From the NCBI RefSeq assembly GCF_020685205.1, contig NZ_JAJERB010000002.1, forward strand, positions 434,001 to 498,000: a stretch of 64,000 nucleotides of DNA, written 5' to 3'. Under the pieces are notes generated by a model that made no database searches, was not told the origin of the DNA, and saw nothing but the letters and a program-made list of their open reading frames with translations. The translations under genes were made by a program, and so were the position numbers. Shown piece by piece: positions 27,819 to 35,009 of the stretch (position 1 is its first letter; every line of letters begins with the position of its first letter). The stretch comes from Hymenobacter translucens (GTDB lineage Bacteria > Bacteroidota > Bacteroidia > Cytophagales > Hymenobacteraceae).

Positions 27819-28748
27819 CTAAGGAATGTGCTGATACTGCCCTAAGCGATAGGCGTACAATATCGCTTCAACATCGCTGACCGCAATGCTGTCGCGCTGG
27901 CCTGGTACGCCTTTGGGTAAGGTCGTACCAACAGGTACGCCCGCTTGGTTAATCGTTATGCAGTCATTGAGCGGGTAGTGCATGATCGAGTAGTAGTTGT
28001 ATGGCTCCCGGTCCTTAGCGGTGCGGTCTTTGTCGAACGCCAAGCTGTAGTTATTATTCTTAAGGCAGTTTTCCGCGATTGTTACATAACCGCTTCTATC
28101 CCCTCTGTTCTGTTCGTGGTACAGACCCAGTAGGTGCCCAATTTCGTGTGCAACCGTACCAGTAGGCCGGTTGTTTTCTAGCTTGATCAACTGCTTGCCT
28201 CTACGTATGCACCCAACAAAGCTAGATGACTCCGTCTGGTTCACGATGAATTCAGCATAATCAACATCTGAACTAGTGCTGGGTCGGAACTGGACTGGAA
28301 TGCGCCGCCGCCACCAACGCATGCCGTCCATAATGCGCTTGCCAATTTCTTTGGTTGTATCCACGTTCGCATTAAGCGTGTACGGCACCACGATCATGCT
28401 TCCTGAAGTATCCCATACATTAGCGGTAACCACGCCGTCAAAAGTCTGAACCTCTTTTTCCGCAGTCACACCTGTATCTGCAGCTGCCTCCATGCCTGTG
28501 TCTGTATTTGCAGGTAGCGGAAATAGCATGTCTCCCTCGACCAACAAGGCGTCACCAGACCTTTGACCATAGACCGTATATACGTTCTCACCATAAAGCA
28601 GCCGGATCGAAGCATTAGCTGAAGCCTCTGCGCTTGGTGGGGAGTTCTGGTCTTGTTTCGGGTTGTCCTGTGAACAGGATTCAAAGACCATTACTATTGC
28701 AAGCAGTACTGCTATCTGCAGCCGCTTTTTACTGGTAGTAGTAACCAT
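27819..28748 (-). CDS. M12A (astacin-like) metalloprotease lipoprotein
   Basis: A 309-residue lipoprotein (lipobox VFESC, Cys25) with a short Asp/Ser/Ala-rich linker. The zinc-protease domain spans about residues 105-300. The astacin signature HEIGHLLGLYHEQNRGD starts at residue 201 with three zinc-binding His and the catalytic Glu, and the Met-turn is present (YYSIMHYP). The N-terminal pro-segment is short. It is expected to be anchored in the envelope and to cleave extracellular protein. Base composition is more AT-rich than the surrounding chromosome, it is flanked by an IS and an unknown exported protein, and no immunity partner is evident. Confidence 0.9.
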   Translation of the reverse strand: MVTTTSKKRLQIAVLLAIVMVFESCSQDNPKQDQNSPPSAEASANASIRLLYGENVYTVYGQRSGDALLVEGDMLFPLPANTDTGMEAAADTGVTAEKEVQTFDGVVTANVWDTSGSMIVVPYTLNANVDTTKEIGKRIMDGMRWWRRRIPVQFRPSTSSDVDYAEFIVNQTESSSFVGCIRRGKQLIKLENNRPTGTVAHEIGHLLGLYHEQNRGDRSGYVTIAENCLKNNNYSLAFDKDRTAKDREPYNYYSIMHYPLNDCITINQAGVPVGTTLPKGVPGQRDSIAVSDVEAILYAYRLGQYQHIP

Positions 28749-29007
28749 TGGATTGGAGTATGTTGGAGTGAAGTATGTTGTGTTGGAGTAGAGTATAATG
28801 ACATGCTCAGCTAAAGCGCGTTATACATTATTAATAAGCCTAACATATCATAGGCCTAATACAGGAAGTATGGTTATCATAACTCGTCCTGGACAACATG
28901 GCTGAGCAAGTAAGTCATCGCTTAAACCACAATAACGCACCGGTGCACCTGCATTTCCGGAGCGTGCCTATAAACCGGCTGGCACGCCGTGCAGTGGTTA
29001 ATACGCC

Positions 29008-30492
29008 TTAGAACTTATACATGTACCCAAGGGAAAGGGCAAGCTTAAAGTCTAGTTGCGACACCGTTACTTGTTTGGGCTCTTCGTTGTAAACAGCCAT
29101 TGGACTGTACACATTGCTTCGACGATCAACGTACCCTCCCATAGCCAGCACGTCCACGGTTAGTGCTTGTTTCCGTCCCACGGAAAGCCCTGCGCCAGCG
29201 GCCAGGCGTGGCCGCACTTTGTTGCTGATGGCCAGGGCGGGGCCAATGGAGCCGTGCAGGCCCACCAAGTTGTTCATGGAGGTGGGGTAAATTTTGTTGC
29301 CAAAGTGCAGCAGGGCAGCAAACCCCAGTTCCCCGCGGCTTTCAGGTTCTTGGACAACACGATAGTCCGTGCGCGTATCGGAGATTTTAGTTGCGGAAAC
29401 GCTGTACGCCTCATTGGTCAGCCCGCCGCGGTAGATTGAAGCGCCGCCGCCAATGTAGAATCGTTTGGTGGCAGGGTATTCTAACTCGGTCTCGAACCGC
29501 GGTAGGTTTGTATCCGTGCGGATCGGCTCTACTTTGATTTTAATGCGTGAGTAGTCACCCTTCAATTGCAGCGGTAGCGAGATATAGGACGTCGCTTTGT
29601 TGTTCTCCAGATGGATAAGCGCGGTGAGCAGCGTTGTGACTTTACCCGCATCAATTGCGGCGGCAGCCTTGTCACCTGTTGTTTTCAAGGCCGTGAACGC
29701 GTTCTCCAAGGCCGCAGCACCTTTTTTTAGTTCTTCGTCCGCCGTGATTGTACCGAGGTTGTCGTACACGTACTGATTGAAATTCGTGCTTGCAACTACT
29801 GCCTGTTGACTCACATCGCTAATACGTTTGCGCAACTTGGCGCTGTAGTCGAGCACTTTGTCCGCTGCGAAACCTGCGGCAAGAGCCGACTTCATGGGAT
29901 TGCTCGCGTCTGCTTGATAGCTAAGCCCAAAATTACTCACGGCCAGTACCAGCGCGTCCACTTGCCGATTGATGTTGCGCAAAGAGTCCGTGTGCTGACT
30001 CACAAGTTTCTTATAATGTTCGAATTGCGTATTGACCTGATCTTTTTTCCGAAGCTGCGGGTCCGTTTCAACGTGCATGATGCGCTTAGCCTTGTCATTT
30101 AAAGCATCATCGCTGAACAGTTGCGACTTAGCTACACGCTCGGCTTGAGCTATCGAGGAAAGGGTCGTAAAGTCTGGAATCTGACCCACGGCCTTGGTCA
30201 ATGCGTCCAGCCCGATGCTCTCAAAAGTCGGAAACGTCAGGGTCGAAGCGATGGTCGTGTCTTTGTTGGCGAGTGTTACTTTGTAGACGTTTAAGTTAAT
30301 GCTATCGATTTTCACATAGTAAATGCCGTTTTGACGTATAGTTGGGGTAGGATACGAGATCGATCTGTTGCTCAAGTTTATCTTTATCGTGTTCGTGGCA
30401 TTCTGCCTGGCACTCTGCTGCGCGTGTGCTAGGCTCGTTGTGAGCCCCACGAAGAAGGAGAGAAGAGAAAGCCGGAGTAGCATTTTATACAT
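29008..30492 (-). CDS. Large exported protein with C-terminal barrel-like region, unknown
   Basis: A 494-residue protein with a cleavable signal peptide (cleavage about AHA-QQ, residue 24). Residues about 30-85 look beta-rich. Residues 110-300 are helical and Lys/Asp/Ala-rich with coiled-coil character (AKRIMHVETDPQLRKKDQV, KLRKRISDVSQQAV). The C-terminal ~190 residues have alternating strands with aromatic edges and end in a final GYMYKF, the pattern of an outer-membrane beta-strand. I recognise no family. AT-richer than its surroundings, and in the same orientation as the M12A protease gene 259 bp downstream. Confidence 0.72.
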   Translation of the reverse strand: MYKMLLRLSLLSFFVGLTTSLAHAQQSARQNATNTIKINLSNRSISYPTPTIRQNGIYYVKIDSINLNVYKVTLANKDTTIASTLTFPTFESIGLDALTKAVGQIPDFTTLSSIAQAERVAKSQLFSDDALNDKAKRIMHVETDPQLRKKDQVNTQFEHYKKLVSQHTDSLRNINRQVDALVLAVSNFGLSYQADASNPMKSALAAGFAADKVLDYSAKLRKRISDVSQQAVVASTNFNQYVYDNLGTITADEELKKGAAALENAFTALKTTGDKAAAAIDAGKVTTLLTALIHLENNKATSYISLPLQLKGDYSRIKIKVEPIRTDTNLPRFETELEYPATKRFYIGGGASIYRGGLTNEAYSVSATKISDTRTDYRVVQEPESRGELGFAALLHFGNKIYPTSMNNLVGLHGSIGPALAISNKVRPRLAAGAGLSVGRKQALTVDVLAMGGYVDRRSNVYSPMAVYNEEPKQVTVSQLDFKLALSLGYMYKF

Positions 30493-30750
30493 GTCTGATT
30501 TGTAAAGAGTGAGGTTATCATTAGGAGGGATGCGCGAAGCTCAAGCGATGGAAGGAAGTAATCATTTGTGTGCTCCGGCTATTGGTGGCCCGGACCGCTG
30601 TACAGCTTCGCATGCGCAGCACCTGCAATAAATTCGGCTTGGGATCCATTACTGCCATCGATAGCAATCCAAGAATCGCTTCAGCGACTGACCCGCGAGC
30701 ATCTGCGATCCAAGCGGTGCCCAAAGTAAAATTAGGTACCCCTGCTCTGC

Positions 30751-30768
30751 ATCAGTGCTAGCACTGAT
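30751..30768. promoter_or_regulatory. Palindromic motif, copy 2 (perfect 18-bp palindrome)
   Basis: ATCAGTGCTAGCACTGAT is a perfect palindrome in the gene-free stretch 30493-30862, upstream of the 494-residue exported protein gene (start 30492) and before the MITE. Confidence 0.55.
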
Positions 30769-30862
30769 TTGTGGATCACACGGTGAGCTGACCAGCGACA
30801 AGCAGACGTATTGCCCGCAAAGTCAGCTCAAGCCACCTTAAAACTCGACTGCTACTAGCCCT

Positions 30863-31032
30863 AGAGCGTGTTAATGACTTTCCAGCGAGTTGAGCAATTT
30901 TTCAGCTGGCATGAGTATGATAAAGGTACGCCATAGGTCCATCGAGACCGAGAAGATGCCGTAGCGGGCTGCTTTACGTCCGGGTTATTTAGAAGTATTG
31001 CTCACAAGGCCTCAAAGTCACTAACACGCTCT
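30863..31032. mobile_element. 170-bp MITE with IS5-element termini
   Basis: Begins AGAGCGTGTTAATGACTT and ends with the reverse complement (TCACTAACACGCTCT), matching the ends of the IS at 26715-27566. CTAG straddles each outer boundary (30861-30864 and 31031-31034). It contains no ORF and a low-complexity interior. The first ~18 bp are identical to the right end of the IS, and the following GTTGAGCAA segment is also shared, so it looks like an internal-deletion derivative mobilised by the IS5 transposase. Confidence 0.85.
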
Positions 31033-31129
31033 AGGGCGTCTGGTGGGCACTTGAAAATCCAAGAATAGCAACTCCCCGAAATGGCAGGCTGATGTAGTAT
31101 GGCTAATGTGCCCTTTCTACTGCCTCTGC

Positions 31130-31150
31130 GAATGAGTGCCAGCACTGAAT
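31130..31150. promoter_or_regulatory. Palindromic motif, copy 3
   Basis: GAATGAGTGCCAGCACTGAAT, the third copy of the core AGTGNNAGCACTGA, 2 bp before the end of the leftward LuxR-type gene. The context GAATnAGTGnCAGCACTGAAT is shared with copy 1. Confidence 0.5.
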
Positions 31151-31151
31151 T

Positions 31152-31751
31152 TCACACCCCCACCCACCCCCGCTTCACTGCCAGCACCGCCAGCCCCAGC
31201 AGCGTCTTTGCCCCAGCTTTCTGCAGCAGCGCCCGGCGGTGGCTTTCCACGGTGCGCACGCTCAGGCAGAGGCGGTCGGCTATTTCCAGGTTGTTGTGGT
31301 CGGCCACGACGAGGTGGAGCACTTCCAGCTCCCGGGGGCTGAAGGGTGAGGGCGGGCCGCATGGGCATAGCCGGACGGCAGGCTCAGCATCAAGCCAGGG
31401 CGCAACGGCATCAATAAAATCGGGAAGGGGCGTGTGGCGGTCAAGCCAGGCGACGGGGCCGGGGTGAGGCTGGTAAGGCCGGGGGCAGGGGCCGTCGGAA
31501 AGCACCAGCATGGGCTGGGAACGGCGGGCCTGAATTCGGGGAAGCAGCGTGAGCAGGGACTCGTCGGACAGGTAGCTGTCGACGATTACTAACGAATAGG
31601 CGTGCTGACTCAGCAGGGCCGGCAGCTGCTGGGTCGCGGGAATAATGGTGATAACAGAAGCAGGCCAGGAGTCACGCAGGGTAGCCAGCAGCCCCTGACG
31701 ATAAAGTGAAGGAGCAGCGGCAACAAGCACCGTGGGAGTGGCAGACGACAT
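31152..31751 (-). CDS. LuxR-type response-regulator-like protein with degenerate receiver
   Basis: A 199-residue protein. The C-terminal 65 residues are a clear LuxR/NarL HTH (FSPRELEVLHLVVADHNNLEIADRLCLSVRTVESHRRALLQKAGAKTLLGL). The N-terminal part is receiver-like (LYRQGLLATL, YSLVIVDSYLSDESLL) but the acidic pair of true receivers (usually VDDH near residue 10) is replaced by VAAAPS, so phosphorylation-dependent control looks lost or altered. A possible Asp is at VIVDSY. No cognate kinase is adjacent. The 340-bp gap beyond its start contains no gene I can support. Confidence 0.85.
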   Translation of the reverse strand: MSSATPTVLVAAAPSLYRQGLLATLRDSWPASVITIIPATQQLPALLSQHAYSLVIVDSYLSDESLLTLLPRIQARRSQPMLVLSDGPCPRPYQPHPGPVAWLDRHTPLPDFIDAVAPWLDAEPAVRLCPCGPPSPFSPRELEVLHLVVADHNNLEIADRLCLSVRTVESHRRALLQKAGAKTLLGLAVLAVKRGWVGV

Positions 31752-32067
31752 AAAAGCGCGGGTAAAGGTTGTTACATGGGCAGGAAAAGGTTTGTTGGAA
31801 CAATAGGTGACTGGTGGGTTAGAGCGGGGTTACCGGCTGTAAAGGCACACGCCGGTATATAGCCCCAAGGTGTTGCTTATTCCGCAGAAAAGAAACAGTT
31901 GATAAAAGAATAATGCAGAAATTTTTCTACTGTTCTGCTTATTCGCCCGCTGTTTTTCGAACCTAGCTCTGCTACCAGTGGCAGTAGCTGGTTGCCGAAG
32001 CGTCCGGCAAAGCTTCACCCGGGACCACAGTTCCGCCCACTTGGCTACCCGATTCCTGGTAGATAGG

Positions 32068-32075
32068 TATATTTA
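32068..32075 (+). promoter_or_regulatory. Candidate -7 box for small protein gene
   Basis: TATATTTA, one mismatch from TAnnTTTG, 20 bp ahead of the ATG at 32096. The preceding part of 31752-32067 has no other visible feature. Confidence 0.3.
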
Positions 32076-32095
32076 ACGTCTCCAACGCTTCCGTT

Positions 32096-32542
32096 ATGCC
32101 CGCTTCTGTCTCCCTGGACCATCTGCATATCCTGTACCGCGCTGACATCGGGCTGCTGGTGTGCCGGTGGATGCGGCAGCCCTCCCGGACCGAGCTGGAG
32201 CAGGGCTACGCAGCCATTCTCGATGCGGCCGTAACCCACGGCTGCGCCCGGTGGCTGATTGATGTGCGGCGTCGCGATACTGCTTTCCAGGATGCTACCC
32301 CGTGGATGCAGGCCGATTTCTTTCCCCGGGTAGCCGCCCGGATGCCCGAGACCGTACTGCTCGCTTATCTGTTTGCCCCGAGTCACCTGGCGGAGCTGGA
32401 AGCGGACCCTGCGGTGCCTTCGCTAAGCTACTTCGACGGCCGGCCGTACCGGGTGCAGCGCTTTATTCAGGAGCAGGATGCCATGAGCTGGCTGCAGGTA
32501 GGTGCTCCGCCGGTAACGGCTTCGGCACCGGCCAGCCGGTAA
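32096..32542 (+). CDS. Hypothetical STAS/SpoIIAA-like protein
   Basis: A 148-residue cytoplasmic protein without signal or membrane segments. It has an alternating strand/helix pattern (LHILYRADIGLLVCRWMRQ, GYAAILDAAVTHGCARWLIDVRRRD, WMQADFFPRVAARMPETVLLAYLFAP), which I compare with SpoIIAA/STAS-like proteins of Bacteroidota. The gene at 36965 has the same layout (W...DVR or LND, a WGxWW/WMQADFF helix, then xLAYxxxP), so the two may be distant paralogues. Function unknown. Confidence 0.68.
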   Translation: MPASVSLDHLHILYRADIGLLVCRWMRQPSRTELEQGYAAILDAAVTHGCARWLIDVRRRDTAFQDATPWMQADFFPRVAARMPETVLLAYLFAPSHLAELEADPAVPSLSYFDGRPYRVQRFIQEQDAMSWLQVGAPPVTASAPASR

Positions 32543-32572
32543 CGAATAAGTAGGGAGGCTGACCAATAACCA

Positions 32573-32726
32573 GACGGTCGTTCCGGGCTTGTTGCGCATC
32601 AACCAGGGAACGGCGTAGCCGAACGTCACCGTAGCTGATCTGGCGTGGTTTGATAGTTCTGACAAAGGGCGGTCATGCTGAGACCTGCGAAGCATCTCGA
32701 CTGCTTCGTTGGTATTCCTATTCAAC
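32573..32726. repeat. Dispersed intergenic repeat, copy B
   Basis: The 345 bp between two + strand genes hold no gene. The segment from GACGGTCGTTCCGGGC through CACCGTAGCTG and GGTCATGCTGAG to GAAGCATCTCGACTGCTTCGTTGG aligns with the left and middle parts of the repeat at 21496-21695; the closing inverted arm is missing. Confidence 0.65.
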
Positions 32727-32849
32727 ATAGGACGCAAGATTAGCTGCGCTGTCCTTCGGCTCCCCGCCAGGTTCGAAATGATGTTCTTCAATCCATGACC
32801 ATTCATATGGGGATGGGCAGATCATAGGAACGCGGCGACGGGGCTTTGC

Positions 32850-32857
32850 TACCTTTG
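32850..32857 (+). promoter_or_regulatory. Candidate -7 box
   Basis: TACCTTTG, an exact TAnnTTTG match, 31 bp upstream of the ATG at 32888; it supports that start over 32846. Confidence 0.5.
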
Positions 32858-32887
32858 CCGCCTACCCCAACCAATCCACCGATCTTC

Positions 32888-33163
32888 ATGGAAACCCCGT
32901 TCAGCCTCAACATCACGCCCGCCTACGCCGAAGCCTTGTTCCAGCAGCACGGGCGGGAGCAGGGGCATAACGCCATTGCCGACCTTGAAGACGCCATCGG
33001 AGCCGCCATCTACCGCCTGCAGCAGCAGCACGACATGCTGCCCGGCACCGGCGACCGGCTTTACGTCGAGGATGAGCTGATCGTAGTAGTGCAGACCCGC
33101 AGCTTCGAGGCCGACGGAACCGTATGGTTTGCCATTGGTCCGTTCGTAGCCCCCACGGCGTGA
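32888..33163 (+). CDS. Small hypothetical protein
   Basis: A 91-residue cytoplasmic protein from ATG 32888 (METPFSLNITPAYAEAL); the longer frame from 32846 begins within the promoter box. It has a helical HGREQGHNAIADLEDAIGAAIYRLQQQHD and a beta-like DELIVVVQTRSFEADGTVWFAIGP. I recognise no family. Confidence 0.65.
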   Translation: METPFSLNITPAYAEALFQQHGREQGHNAIADLEDAIGAAIYRLQQQHDMLPGTGDRLYVEDELIVVVQTRSFEADGTVWFAIGPFVAPTA

Positions 33164-33256
33164 GCCAGGCGCGGTTGTAACCAATCGGGTAAGTTAGCGT
33201 TGCAAGCCCTACCCCGGCCGTTGCGCGGCGGGGGCTTGTTTCACGCAATGTGCCCC

Positions 33257-34735
33257 ATGATGAAAACGTACTCCCTGGCCGGCCTCGGCGCCGCCGCAAT
33301 CCTGCTGTTCAATGGCTGCTCCACCAACCCGGTCAGCGGCAAAAAGGAAGTGATGCTGGTATCGGAGGGGCAGGAAATTGCCATGGGCCAGCAGGCTGAC
33401 CCCCAGATTACCGCGCAGATGGGGCTGTACCCCAACGAAACGCTCCAGCGCTTTATCGACGAGAAGGGGCAGAAGATGGCGGCCATTGCGCACCGCAGCA
33501 ACCTGAAGTACCAGTTCAAGATTGTCGACTCTCCCGTCATCAATGCCTTTGCCGTGCCGGGCGGCTACGTGTACTTTACCCGGGGCATTATGGCCCACTT
33601 CAACAACGAGGCGCAGTTTGCCGGGGTGCTGGGCCACGAAATCGGCCACGTGACGGCCCGGCACTCAGCCCGGCAGCAAACCAAGGCTACCCTGGCCCAG
33701 GTGGGCCTGATTGGCGCGGCCATTGCTTCGCCCCGGTTCGGGCAGTACGCCGAGCAGGCTTCGCAGGGACTGGGTCTGCTGTTTCTGAAGTTCGGGCGCG
33801 ACGACGAAATGCAGGCCGACGAGCTGGGCGTAGACTACTCCAGTCAGATTGGCTACGACGCCAAGCAGATGGCCGACTTCTTCGTGACGCTACAGCGGGA
33901 GCAGGAGAAAGGCGGCGCCCAGGCCCTGCCCGACTTCCTCTCGACCCACCCCAACCCCGCCGACCGCTATACCCGCGTCAACCAGTTGGCCAATGACTGG
34001 AAGCAGAAAAACGGAGCGGCTTCTACCAGCCTGGCCGTAAACCGCGACGGGTACCTGCGCATGATCGATGGCCTGGTATACGGCGAGGACCCCAAGCAGG
34101 GCTTCGTGGAAAACAACCGCTTTTACCACCCCGACCTGAAGTTTGAATTCCCGATTCCGGCCGGCTGGGCTCACCAGAACTCGCCCGCCCAGTTTCAGAT
34201 GGCGCCCAAGGACGGCAAGGCCCTGATGTTTCTGACCCTGGTGCCCGGCACGTCGCTGGAAGCGGCGGCCCAGCAGGTGGTGCAGAAAAACCAGCTGCAG
34301 CCGGTGGAGTCGAAAAGCGTGACGGTAAACGGGCTGCCGGCCATTGCCATCGTGGCGGATCAGCAGCAGCAACAGCAGCAGGGACAGCCGCAGCAGCAAC
34401 AGCAGGCTCCCGTACGCGCCCTGATCTACCTGATTCAGTACAACAACGCCATCTATGGCATGATGGGCGTTACGGCCGCTACCGACTTCAACGCGTTCTA
34501 CCCGTCCTTCAGCGCTACCATGCAGGGCTTCGCTCCTCTCAATGACCCCGACAAGCTGAACCGTCAGCCCGAGCGGGTGCGCATCAAGACGCTGAAACTG
34601 CGCAGCACCCTGGCCGCCGCCCTGCGCACCTACAACGTGCCCGAGAAGCGCATGGAAGAAATGGCCATCCTCAACGGCATGCAGCTCAACGACCAGGTCA
34701 ACGCCGGCTCCCTGATCAAGGTGATTGAGCGGTAG
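33257..34735 (+). CDS. M48 family zinc metalloprotease lipoprotein
   Basis: A 492-residue envelope protein. The start is ATG 33257 (or the next codon, 33260); an earlier start at 33200 would place 19 extra residues ahead of the signal. Lipobox LFNGC. The M48 domain spans about residues 40-270 with the zinc motif HEIGHVTARH and NEAQFAGVLG before it, and the downstream DEMQADELGVDYSSQIGYD motif with the third zinc ligand Glu. STHPNPADRYTRVNQLA is typical of BepA/YfgC-like proteins. A Gln-rich linker (about residues 370-388) precedes a C-terminal domain ending in a LysM-like NVPEKRMEEMAILNGM...GSLIKVIE. Likely an outer-membrane quality-control protease. Confidence 0.92.
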   Translation: MMKTYSLAGLGAAAILLFNGCSTNPVSGKKEVMLVSEGQEIAMGQQADPQITAQMGLYPNETLQRFIDEKGQKMAAIAHRSNLKYQFKIVDSPVINAFAVPGGYVYFTRGIMAHFNNEAQFAGVLGHEIGHVTARHSARQQTKATLAQVGLIGAAIASPRFGQYAEQASQGLGLLFLKFGRDDEMQADELGVDYSSQIGYDAKQMADFFVTLQREQEKGGAQALPDFLSTHPNPADRYTRVNQLANDWKQKNGAASTSLAVNRDGYLRMIDGLVYGEDPKQGFVENNRFYHPDLKFEFPIPAGWAHQNSPAQFQMAPKDGKALMFLTLVPGTSLEAAAQQVVQKNQLQPVESKSVTVNGLPAIAIVADQQQQQQQGQPQQQQQAPVRALIYLIQYNNAIYGMMGVTAATDFNAFYPSFSATMQGFAPLNDPDKLNRQPERVRIKTLKLRSTLAAALRTYNVPEKRMEEMAILNGMQLNDQVNAGSLIKVIER

Positions 34736-34742
34736 GGTTTAG

Positions 34743-35001
34743 AGCTGCAAGCTACAAGCGGCAAGCTTTTTTAGCTGTTGTCATTCTGAGTCTGCGAACC
34801 GAAGGTCGGAGTAGCCAAGGACCAGCCTCTGCTATAGCAAACAGCCTACAATGAAAAGCCCTTTACCAGCATTGGTAAAGGGCTTTTCTTATTTGCTTAG
34901 GTTTTCGGCTTATCAGTGGCAGATCCTTCACTGCGCTCTGCTACGCTCAGGATGACAGCACGACAAAAAAGCTTGCCGCTTGTAGCTTACGGCTTGCAGC
35001 T
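34743..35001. repeat. Nested inverted-repeat intergenic element with central terminator
   Basis: AGCTGCAAGCTACAAGCGGC at 34744-34763 pairs with its complement at about 34971-35001 (with a 7-nt insert). Inside, GTCATTCTGAG (about 34779) pairs with CTCAGGATGAC (about 34947). At the centre a 15-bp perfect stem (34854-34868 with 34873-34887) is a bidirectional terminator for the convergent M48 and M61 genes. The GTCATnCTGAG core links it to repeats A and B. Confidence 0.72.
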
Positions 35002-35009
35002 AATAACTC

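Noticed and set aside
34353..34410. CAG-rich repeat within the M48 gene
   Set aside because: It codes in frame for a Gln-rich linker; not an independent element.
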